Origin: Desulfitobacterium sp.
GTDB taxonomy: Bacteria; Bacillota; Desulfitobacteriia; Desulfitobacteriales; Desulfitobacteriaceae
Direction: 5' to 3'
DNA length: 6,816 nt
NCBI GenBank assembly: GCA_012799495.1
Contig: JAAZLD010000476.1
Coordinates: forward strand, 1 to 6,816
The notes below the pieces were generated by a model. It had not been told where the DNA came from and did not search any database. It was given only the letters and a program-made list of their open reading frames with translations. The position numbers and the translations under genes are program-made. Of this stretch, positions 1-5,114 are shown piece after piece; position 1 is the stretch's first letter; each line of letters opens with the position of its first letter.

Positions 1-983
1 AAGGCTAGTACGTTGTTGATTTGGTTAATAACGTCAGAACGTCCTGTAGAGATTACTTTAGCACCAGCTTCAAAGGCTCTTTCAATGGGCCAGATTTCTG
101 GAATTGGATTAGCTTGGCAGAAGCAGATAGGATCTTTAGCCATAGAACGAATCATATCTTCTGTCAATACATTAGCTGCGGAAATTCCGATAAAGACGTC
201 TGCCCCTACTAAAGCACCAGCTAAATCTCCTTGATATTTTTCAGGATTAGTGGCTTTAGCGATCTCTTCTTTATATGGATTCATGCCTTCTTTACGACCC
301 TCATAAATGGCACCTTTAGTATCGCACATAATAACATTCTTTAAGCCCATGCTCATTAGAAGCTTGATAATAGCAATACCAGCGGCTCCAGCTCCATTAG
401 CCACAACCTTGATATCTTCAATCTTTTTACCAACAACTTTAAGAGCATTGATTAGACCAGCTAAAGTAACTACAGCTGTTCCGTGTTGGTCATCGTGGAA
501 GATAGGACCTTTAAAGATACCTCGTTCTTTTAGTTTATCTTCGATTTCGAAGCATTCTGGAGCTTTAATATCTTCTAGGTTTACACCACCAAAAGTGGGA
601 GCAGTTAGTTCAACGATTTCCACGATTTTGTCTACATCAGTTGTATTTACACATAAGGGGAAAGCATCAACATCAGCAAAGCTTTTGAAAAGAAGTGACT
701 TTCCTTCCATCACAGGCATAGCGGCAGCCGCACCAAGATCACCTAAGCCAAGGATTGCAGTTCCATTAGAAACAACACAAACATAGTTGGCATGGTTAGT
801 ATATACGTCAAGGTTTTCAGGGTCAGCGGCAATTTCTTTTACAGGTTCAGCGACACCAGGCGAATAGGCCAAGGTTAAGTCATCCCGATCTTTAGCCGGT
901 ACAGTTACCCGAATTTCCATTTTTCCGGGTCTAGCCTTATGAAATTCTAAGGCTTCTTCCCTTAAATTTTTAATACGACTCAT
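1..983 (-). CDS. Malic enzyme (malate dehydrogenase, decarboxylating), C-terminus cut by window edge
   Basis: Oxidative decarboxylation of malate to pyruvate and CO2 with NAD(P)+, in the cytoplasm. My translation of the minus strand from ATG at 983 gives 327 open codons up to the edge, starting MSRIKNLREEALEFHKARPG; the last part of the NAD domain is missing, probably some 60-80 residues. Visible family motifs: LAYSPGVAEP with the catalytic Tyr40, MEGKSLLFK with the catalytic Lys95, NLED (Glu137/Asp138) and FHDDQHGTA (Asp164) for the divalent metal, the dinucleotide-binding loop NGAGAAGIA near 197-205, and ANPIPEIWP near 291-299. The start follows a GAGGGG ribosome binding site about 8 bases upstream. 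It lies 185 bases downstream of the lyase gene, behind its own operator-like palindrome, so it is probably a separate but co-regulated unit. NAD versus NADP preference cannot be read reliably. Family assignment is secure. Confidence 0.95.
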   Translation of the reverse strand, partial: MSRIKNLREEALEFHKARPGKMEIRVTVPAKDRDDLTLAYSPGVAEPVKEIAADPENLDVYTNHANYVCVVSNGTAILGLGDLGAAAAMPVMEGKSLLFKSFADVDAFPLCVNTTDVDKIVEIVELTAPTFGGVNLEDIKAPECFEIEDKLKERGIFKGPIFHDDQHGTAVVTLAGLINALKVVGKKIEDIKVVANGAGAAGIAIIKLLMSMGLKNVIMCDTKGAIYEGRKEGMNPYKEEIAKATNPEKYQGDLAGALVGADVFIGISAANVLTEDMIRSMAKDPICFCQANPIPEIWPIERAFEAGAKVISTGRSDVINQINNVLA

Positions 984-1074
984 CAGGACATCCCCTCTCG
1001 TTTTTAATCATTGCTTCATTTTATTTGCTATTATTAGTAGAAAATAGAAAACTTTGCCGAAAACCTCATTAAAA

Positions 1075-1089
1075 TGAAACAACGTTTCA
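1075..1089. promoter_or_regulatory. Operator-like palindrome TGAAAC-N3-GTTTCA upstream of malic enzyme
   Basis: A perfect 6+6 inverted repeat with a 3-base spacer (AAC), ending 91 bases before the malic enzyme start. The same half-sites with the same spacing recur at 4827-4841 upstream of the ligase operon. Dyad symmetry, identical arms and matching promoter-proximal positions argue for a binding site of a dimeric regulator. I do not recognise the regulator: the site does not fit the Rex consensus, and it fits the CcpA cre consensus only loosely. No convincing sigma-54 promoter (GG-N10-GC) lies downstream. Confidence 0.6.
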
Positions 1090-1099
1090 CTAGTTAGCC

Positions 1100-1135
1100 A
1101 TATGTTCGGTCGCCAGGAAAGGCGACCGGACATAT
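1100..1135 (-). terminator. GC-rich hairpin between lyase and malic enzyme genes, possible terminator or processing site
   Basis: Two 15-base arms (1100-1114 and 1121-1135) around a 6-base loop (1115-1120). Fourteen of fifteen positions pair; the odd one is a G-U wobble if read on the plus strand and a C-A mismatch on the minus strand. It begins 33 bases after the lyase stop codon, where an operon terminator would be expected. There is no T-tract after it on the minus strand, so it is not a standard intrinsic terminator. It may instead protect the upstream mRNA from decay or mark a processing point before malic enzyme. Confidence 0.4.
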
Positions 1136-1168
1136 ATAACCTATGTGAATACATTATACCTTATACTG

Positions 1169-2059
1169 TTATTTTCTTGAAGCCTCTTTTTCATCAATTT
1201 CAGCTTGAGCAGCTAAAATATCTTTAGCATTGAGATATACTGGAGTATCTACCATTTTACCGTTGAGAGATACAGCAGCTTTTCCTTTTGCTAATCCTTC
1301 TTCTTCGAATACTTTAACAACATCTTTTGCCCATTCAACATCTGCTGGATCTGGAGCATAGAGTCTGTTGGAAGGTTCTACTTGACCAGGATGGATAATC
1401 ATACGGCCTTCATAGCCCATTTGCTTACCTTCAGCAACGTTTCTTTCGAAAGCTTCGATATTTTTGTAATCAACGAAAGGAGCATCAATAGCTACGATAC
1501 CAGCAGCACGGCATGCTACTGCAACTTTAGCACGTCCATATTGTTGTTCAACAGCTTCGTTTGTAATTTTAACCCGCATGTCACGGCAGTAGTCAACAGC
1601 ACCAAAGATAGCGTTTACGTTCCGCTCACTTGCTAAGCAGCATTCTTCAGCATTAGCAATACCTTTAGCTGTTTCGAGTAGCATGGAAATTTTAACAGTT
1701 CCTACTTCCATGCCACGACGTAATTCTAGTTCTTCAAGTTTCCACTCTAAACGCTTAACATCATCTGCACAACCAACTTTAGCGAGAGTTACACCGTCTA
1801 AACCAGGCCAGACAATAGCTTCTAAGTCATCATTGGTCATATTGGTTTCCCAGTTGTTAATACGGACAAATACTTGTGCCCCACCTTGGGCTCCTACTGC
1901 GAGATTTTCTTTAACTAATTGACGAGCAGCTTCTTTCTCAGAAGGTGGAACAGCGTCTTCTAAGTCGAAGGTAATAATATCAGCTGGAATTTCTGGAGCT
2001 TTCGCAATCATCTTAGGATTGTTTCCTGGAATGTACATAACTGATCTCATAACTGCCAT
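1169..2059 (-). CDS. CitE/HpcH-HpaI family CoA-ester lyase, probable malyl-CoA lyase
   Basis: A 296-residue TIM-barrel aldolase of the CitE / malyl-CoA lyase / citramalyl-CoA lyase group, normal in length. It likely makes or cleaves malyl-CoA (glyoxylate plus acetyl-CoA). Motifs in order: RSVMYIPGNNPKM (5-17) at the CoA-binding N-terminus, IITFDLEDAVPPSEK (28-42), VRINNWET with the substrate-binding Arg66, LLETAKGI with metal ligand Glu129, GAVDYCRDM with metal ligand Asp156, and IIHPGQVEPSN (221-231) near the C-terminal lid. The start is ATG at 2059, with a GGGGG-rich ribosome binding site 9 bases upstream. It follows the ligase alpha gene after 86 bases and precedes malic enzyme, which favours malyl-CoA over citryl-CoA as substrate. 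That choice rests on context; the family itself is clear. No citD or citF partner is present, so it is not part of a citrate lyase complex here. Confidence 0.9.
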   Translation of the reverse strand: MAVMRSVMYIPGNNPKMIAKAPEIPADIITFDLEDAVPPSEKEAARQLVKENLAVGAQGGAQVFVRINNWETNMTNDDLEAIVWPGLDGVTLAKVGCADDVKRLEWKLEELELRRGMEVGTVKISMLLETAKGIANAEECCLASERNVNAIFGAVDYCRDMRVKITNEAVEQQYGRAKVAVACRAAGIVAIDAPFVDYKNIEAFERNVAEGKQMGYEGRMIIHPGQVEPSNRLYAPDPADVEWAKDVVKVFEEEGLAKGKAAVSLNGKMVDTPVYLNAKDILAAQAEIDEKEASRK

Positions 2060-2097
2060 TGTAAAAAACCCCCTATAATTTTATAAAATATATTTCT

Positions 2098-2127
2098 AAG
2101 GACTAGTCCTTAAAGGACTAAGTCCTT
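2098..2127. repeat. Tandem palindromes with four alternating AAGGACT/AGTCCTT half-sites
   Basis: A perfect 14-base palindrome AAGGACTAGTCCTT (2098-2111) is followed one base later by AAGGACT-A-AGTCCTT (2113-2127). The half-site therefore occurs four times in alternating orientation, inside the 86-base gap between the ligase alpha stop and the lyase start. As RNA, the outer half-sites can pair into a stem of about 10 base pairs with one bulged base and a 9-base loop. It could be an intercistronic mRNA structure that sets lyase expression, or a protein binding site. No T-tract follows, so it is probably not a terminator. Confidence 0.65.
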
Positions 2128-2145
2128 ATAAGCATATAAAAATAC

Positions 2146-3042
2146 TTATTTACCAAGCTTTTCTTTGAGAATTAAAGGTATATCTGTTGGTCTTTCAGCT
2201 ACAAATCCACCAGCTTTGGTAATTGCCTCCATCTTACTTTTTGCAGATCCGCGTCCACGTTCTACAATATTGGAAGCATGGGAGAAACGTTGCCCTTCTG
2301 GAGCCCAAGCACCGGCAACATAGATAACAAAAGGTGTGGTGAATTTACCAGCTGCAATTACTTCAGCACATTCTTCTTCTTGAGAACCACCGATTTCAGC
2401 ATATACAGCTACTCCGTGAGTATCTGGGTCTTCTTCAAAAAGAGGTAGTAAGTCAGCCATAGAGGTTCCAAGAACTGGTTCTGTTCCTGTATGAACTACT
2501 GTGCTTACTCCAAATCCACCTTCCCGGAGAACCCAGGGGATGGTTCCTGATTGACCACCACTCCGAGAGAAAACACCGATATTACCTTTTTGGAAGAACT
2601 TATTGGCCCATTCCACATTTCCTCCAAGCCAGCCAACAACTGCTTCTCCTGGAGTAATAATCCCGATAGAGCCCGGTCCAATTACTCGAGAACCTCTACT
2701 CTTGGCATAGGCTATCATTTCCATAATGTCATGAATGGGTGTGCCTTCAACACAGGGAATGATATTTTTAACCCCTGCATCTGCTGCTTCCATAACAGCT
2801 GTTTTTAATGCTCGTCCTGGTACAAAAATTACACTGAAATCAATTTCACCTTGATCTCTTACTATTTCTTTAACTGTGTTATATACAGGTAATCCGTGTA
2901 TTTCTTGACCGGATTTGCCCGGGCTAGTACCACCGATCAAGTTTGTACCATAGTCTTTCATATATTTTGTCCGTACGGAACCTTCCCGGCCAGTTATCCC
3001 TTGGACAATAACTTTGGTCTCTTTACTGATTAGAATGCCCAT
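2146..3042 (-). CDS. Succinyl-CoA synthetase-like ligase alpha subunit, probable malate-CoA ligase (ADP-forming)
   Basis: A 298-residue alpha subunit of a nucleoside-diphosphate-forming acyl-CoA ligase. It would bind CoA and carry the phosphoryl group on a histidine during interconversion of malyl-CoA, ADP and phosphate with malate, CoA and ATP. Seen in order: the Rossmann-type CoA-binding domain with VIVQGITGREGS (11-22), GGTSPGKSGQEIHGLPVYNTV (37-57, with the SPGK loop), IGPGSIGIITPGE (121-133), VFSRSGGQSG (157-166), EIGGSQEEE (216-224), and RFSHASNI with the phospho-histidine His255. The start is ATG at 3042, with GAGGG 6-10 bases upstream. Against the E. coli enzyme as I recall it, GPNCPG is GPGSIG here and IGGDPIPGS is HTGTEPVLGT, so succinate is unlikely to be the substrate. 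The beta partner is at 4686-3409, separated by the Fe-S gene. The malate assignment is by context. Confidence 0.88.
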   Translation of the reverse strand: MGILISKETKVIVQGITGREGSVRTKYMKDYGTNLIGGTSPGKSGQEIHGLPVYNTVKEIVRDQGEIDFSVIFVPGRALKTAVMEAADAGVKNIIPCVEGTPIHDIMEMIAYAKSRGSRVIGPGSIGIITPGEAVVGWLGGNVEWANKFFQKGNIGVFSRSGGQSGTIPWVLREGGFGVSTVVHTGTEPVLGTSMADLLPLFEEDPDTHGVAVYAEIGGSQEEECAEVIAAGKFTTPFVIYVAGAWAPEGQRFSHASNIVERGRGSAKSKMEAITKAGGFVAERPTDIPLILKEKLGK

Positions 3043-3067
3043 TCTTATCCCTCATTTAATCAATTTG

Positions 3068-3081
3068 CTAGGTTTCCCTAG
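3068..3081 (-). other. Small hairpin with GNRA-type loop in the Fe-S/ligase-alpha gap
   Basis: On the minus strand, CTAGG and CCTAG flank a GAAA tetraloop, giving a 5-base-pair hairpin within the 63-base gap upstream of the ligase alpha start. It does not cover the GAGGG ribosome binding site of that gene. A stem this short may be chance; GNRA loops are unusually stable, so it could be a minor mRNA structure. Confidence 0.25.
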
Positions 3082-3105
3082 TTACATAATCTCCTCGATC
3101 TAATA

Positions 3106-3399
3106 TTAAAGTAACCCACGTTTTTCTAAATATTCATCAAGGCCTTTCACCGGTACCTCGATGGTAATAGCATCATTACCTCTGAACTTACAAGCAAATT
3201 CGCAAGCTAAGCATTCAGTTCCAAGGCGTAGTACCTCTTCATCGGTGAGATGGGCAACTGATGCTCGTCCTTGCTCATCAATGCCTAGCAAGCCACGGGC
3301 ATACTTTTTGCATGCCTCTGCACATGCTTTTGTTTCGCATGTATCACACTTGCTGGTATCGATCCTTACCTTACAACTTTTTTCAGCGAATTCCAGCAC
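3106..3399 (-). CDS. Small cysteine-rich ferredoxin-like Fe-S protein encoded between the ligase subunits
   Basis: A 97-residue protein with eight cysteines (9, 18, 21, 26, 30, 63, 66, 70). Two clusters are visible: C18-x2-C21-x4-C26-x3-C30 and C63-x2-C66-x3-C70, the second in TECLACEFACKF. This pattern suggests one or two Fe-S clusters, probably [4Fe-4S], although a zinc site is possible. There is no signal peptide, so it is cytoplasmic. The start is GTG at 3399, chosen because AGGG lies 7 bases upstream; the nearby ATG at 3404 is out of frame. Only 9 bases separate it from the ligase beta stop, so the two are almost certainly co-transcribed and translated together. I do not recognise a named family. 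It could be an extra ligase subunit, an electron carrier, or a redox sensor acting on the ligase; none of these is shown by the sequence. Confidence 0.85.
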   Translation of the reverse strand: MLEFAEKSCKVRIDTSKCDTCETKACAEACKKYARGLLGIDEQGRASVAHLTDEEVLRLGTECLACEFACKFRGNDAITIEVPVKGLDEYLEKRGLL

Positions 3400-3408
3400 T
3401 TCATTTCC

Positions 3409-4686
3409 CTACTTTCCTTGAGCTTCTTTCTCAGCCCGATATTCCTTACTTAGGGCTAAGAGTCTTTCACCAATGAATTTTGTATCTGTCACATGCTCTT
3501 TTCCATATATTTCGATTCTTCTTCCTGGTCCATCAGGAGTCATTAAATCTGCTAACCCTGTACGGAGGATTTCTAAAGACTCGTCTTCCCTGTTACCACA
3601 TAATAAGAGTACACATGGTAAACCAGGTTTCTTTGTTGGGAGCATTTCACGAAGAACCTTGACGATAGCATGAGCATGGTGCCACTGCTCCTGGTTAGCC
3701 ATCATAAATCCACCAAGGAGATATCCGTCAATATTTGGTTGAGAAAGGACAGCTTTAGCCACACGATAGATTTTTGAAGCCACTGGGTTACCACTGGTAT
3801 CTGCATAGTTAGCAGGTTTCAAACCAACTTGGTTCAAAGCGTCAAGTCCCATCATAGCTGAACCGCCACCAATAGGATGATAGCCGATATGGCCAGGACT
3901 TACTTCGTCATAACCCATGTTCATTAAGAATCCAGTGCCTCGGGCATCAGTTTCTTCAATATACCAACCGATGTAATCAAGCTCAGTAGGTTCTCCTGGT
4001 AAATCCCGGGCAATGTCAAAGCCGAATTCTGGATGACGTCCAACAGAGCTATTGTCGATTTCCATTTTGCAATCTGCACAAATTAATTCGCCATCTCCAG
4101 TCATGACAAAGGGGTTAATCTCCAAAGTCATACAGTCATATTTTTTATAAACTTCGGATAATTTCGTTAAAAATTTGGCAAATTTATTGTAATGTTCAGG
4201 ATCGATACCTGCTTTAGCAGCTAGATCAATGGCGTCATAACTTTGCAAACCAAATACTGGGTCTACATTAAATTGAAAGAGTTTTTCTTCAGGAACACTC
4301 TCAATATCCATTCCACCTTCTGCACTGAACATCAACATAGGTGAACGAGCTTCTCTAGCACCGTTTATAACAAAGGATGCATAGTACTCTTGTTTGATAT
4401 CGAGTTTTTCTTCTACCAATACCTTACGGACTGGTAAACCTTGAACTGTTTTTGAAAGAATTTCCCTTGCAGCAGCTTCTGCTTCTTCAGGGGTATCCAC
4501 TAGTTTTACAATCCCAGCTTTACCACGCCCACCTGCTTGGACTTGCCCTTTAACAGCAACAGGTCCGCCAATCCATTGGGCAATTTTTTTAGCTTCTTCT
4601 GGGGTAGATGCCGGACGGCCTTTTGGTACCGGCATACCTGCTTTTGCAAGCCATTCTTTTCCTTGATACTCTAGAAATCTAGCCAT
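3409..4686 (-). CDS. ATP-grasp acyl-CoA ligase beta subunit, probable malate-CoA ligase (ADP-forming)
   Basis: A 425-residue beta subunit, somewhat longer than E. coli SucC (about 388). It binds the nucleotide through an ATP-grasp fold and pairs with the alpha subunit to link acyl-CoA cleavage to ATP formation. Seen in order: VAVKGQVQAGGRGKAG (43-58) with nucleotide-binding Lys46, VEEKLDIKQEYYASFVING (91-109), MFSAEGGMDIES (119-130), LEINPF with Mg ligand Asn191, ICADCK with Mg ligand Asp205, and GGGSAMMGLDAL (273-284). The start is ATG at 4686, preceded by GGAAGGG. The C-terminal domain departs from SucC: where SucC has NFLDVGGGA and LVNIFGGI, this has NYADTSGNP (293-301) and YLLGGFMMANQ (322-332), which to my recollection is closer to ATP-citrate lyase / citryl-CoA synthetase large subunits. 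First gene of the operon; operator-like palindrome 140 bases upstream. Substrate (malate, or possibly citrate) is inferred from neighbours. Confidence 0.88.
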   Translation of the reverse strand: MARFLEYQGKEWLAKAGMPVPKGRPASTPEEAKKIAQWIGGPVAVKGQVQAGGRGKAGIVKLVDTPEEAEAAAREILSKTVQGLPVRKVLVEEKLDIKQEYYASFVINGAREARSPMLMFSAEGGMDIESVPEEKLFQFNVDPVFGLQSYDAIDLAAKAGIDPEHYNKFAKFLTKLSEVYKKYDCMTLEINPFVMTGDGELICADCKMEIDNSSVGRHPEFGFDIARDLPGEPTELDYIGWYIEETDARGTGFLMNMGYDEVSPGHIGYHPIGGGSAMMGLDALNQVGLKPANYADTSGNPVASKIYRVAKAVLSQPNIDGYLLGGFMMANQEQWHHAHAIVKVLREMLPTKKPGLPCVLLLCGNREDESLEILRTGLADLMTPDGPGRRIEIYGKEHVTDTKFIGERLLALSKEYRAEKEAQGK

Positions 4687-4738
4687 GCCATAATCCCTTC
4701 CATACTGTTTTTTCTATATACCTTTAGAAATGTAACTA

Positions 4739-4753
4739 TTGGCCATTTGCCAA
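4739..4753. promoter_or_regulatory. Palindrome TTGGC-N5-GCCAA in the ligase operon leader
   Basis: A perfect 5+5 inverted repeat with a 5-base spacer, 52 bases upstream of the ligase beta start. It is GC-richer than its surroundings. It could be a second protein binding site near the transcription start or a short leader hairpin. On the minus strand it reads like half of a sigma-54 promoter (TTGGCA), but the required GC dinucleotide at -12 is absent, so that reading was dropped. Confidence 0.35.
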
Positions 4754-4826
4754 GTAACCCTTCGCCCTCCCTTCCTTAATATATAAAATCAGGTCAAAAG
4801 CTCATAAGTACATTTGTTTTACATAG

Positions 4827-4841
4827 TGAAACTTGGTTTCA
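4827..4841. promoter_or_regulatory. Operator-like palindrome TGAAAC-N3-GTTTCA upstream of the ligase operon
   Basis: A perfect 6+6 inverted repeat with spacer TTG, 140 bases upstream of the ligase beta start. It shares both arms and the spacing with 1075-1089 upstream of malic enzyme, and only the three spacer bases differ. Two identical 12-base dyads at the heads of two functionally linked transcription units in under 4 kb are unlikely by chance. This is probably the binding site of the pathway regulator, which is not encoded in the window. Whether it activates or represses is unknown. Confidence 0.65.
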
Positions 4842-4917
4842 TTTTTCCTCATCTGAACTTATTATCCCCGATTTAAAGCATTTCGTCAACCTTAAAAACA
4901 AAATTATTGAGAAATTT

Positions 4918-4932
4918 TAAAACAATGTTTTA
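4918..4932. promoter_or_regulatory. Degenerate relative of the operator, TAAAAC-N3-GTTTTA
   Basis: A perfect inverted repeat with the same arm length and spacer as the 4827-4841 site, differing by one symmetrical substitution in each arm (G to A, C to T). Its centre lies 91 bases from that site. It could be a weaker secondary site for the same regulator. AT-rich palindromes arise easily in this background, so it may be chance. Confidence 0.25.
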
Positions 4933-5036
4933 TTCTTTAAAACAATACATTCGCCATTAATTCAGAATTTCCTGCCCCTTTTTTAAAAAAATCTAATCTC
5001 CAGAGGGTCAGACCACAAATAAAGTATGTGTATCAT

Positions 5037-5066
5037 GAATATCTTATATCCAAGAGCATATACATT
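5037..5066 (+). promoter_or_regulatory. Candidate sigma-E (sporulation, mother cell) promoter for the TPR membrane gene
   Basis: GAATATC (5037-5043) and TATACATT (5059-5066) are separated by 15 bases. Compared with the Bacillus sigma-E consensus as I recall it (KMATATT, 14-15 bases, CATACANT), the -35 matches 6 of 7 and the -10 all but its first base. Transcription would start about 40 bases before the ATG at 5115. No good sigma-A promoter was seen for this gene. The match is by eye in AT-rich sequence. Confidence 0.3.
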
Positions 5067-5114
5067 TAAGAAATAATAAGAATTTAAGGCAATGTCTGCA
5101 AAAGGAAGATTATT

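Larger units (their letters stand above)
4687..5114. other. Divergent intergenic region between the ligase operon and the TPR membrane gene
   Basis: This is 428 bases of AT-rich DNA without a supportable gene. It holds, from left to right, the ligase ribosome binding site, the palindrome at 4739-4753, a weak minus-strand -10 candidate (TATATT on the minus strand, 4778-4783, with no good -35), the operator-like palindrome at 4827-4841, a degenerate relative at 4918-4932, and a sigma-E-like promoter candidate at 5037-5066 for the rightward gene. TTAAAACAAT occurs twice, at 4917-4926 and 4937-4946. No intrinsic terminator or RNA gene was recognised. Confidence 0.6.

Noticed and set aside
307..786. 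159-codon plus-strand open frame opposite malic enzyme
   Set aside because: It lies wholly antisense to a well-conserved malic enzyme, has no ribosome binding site, and its translation shows no recognisable domain. It is a shadow of codon bias.
1382..1922. Plus-strand open frames opposite the lyase gene
   Set aside because: Both frames (1382-1636 and 1683-1922) are antisense to the CitE-family gene, whose motifs are continuous; no start signals or family resemblance.
2078..2089. ATTTTATAAAAT palindrome upstream of the lyase
   Set aside because: A short pure-AT palindrome in an AT-rich spacer is expected by chance.
2551..2808. Plus-strand open frame opposite ligase alpha
   Set aside because: Antisense shadow of a conserved enzyme gene.
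3161..3476. Plus-strand frames opposite the Fe-S gene
   Set aside because: The opposite strand encodes a regular double cysteine-cluster protein with a good GTG start; the plus-strand frames lack ribosome binding sites.
4739..4760. Sigma-54 promoter for the ligase operon
   Set aside because: TTGGCA is present on the minus strand, but the GC at the required -12 spacing is missing.
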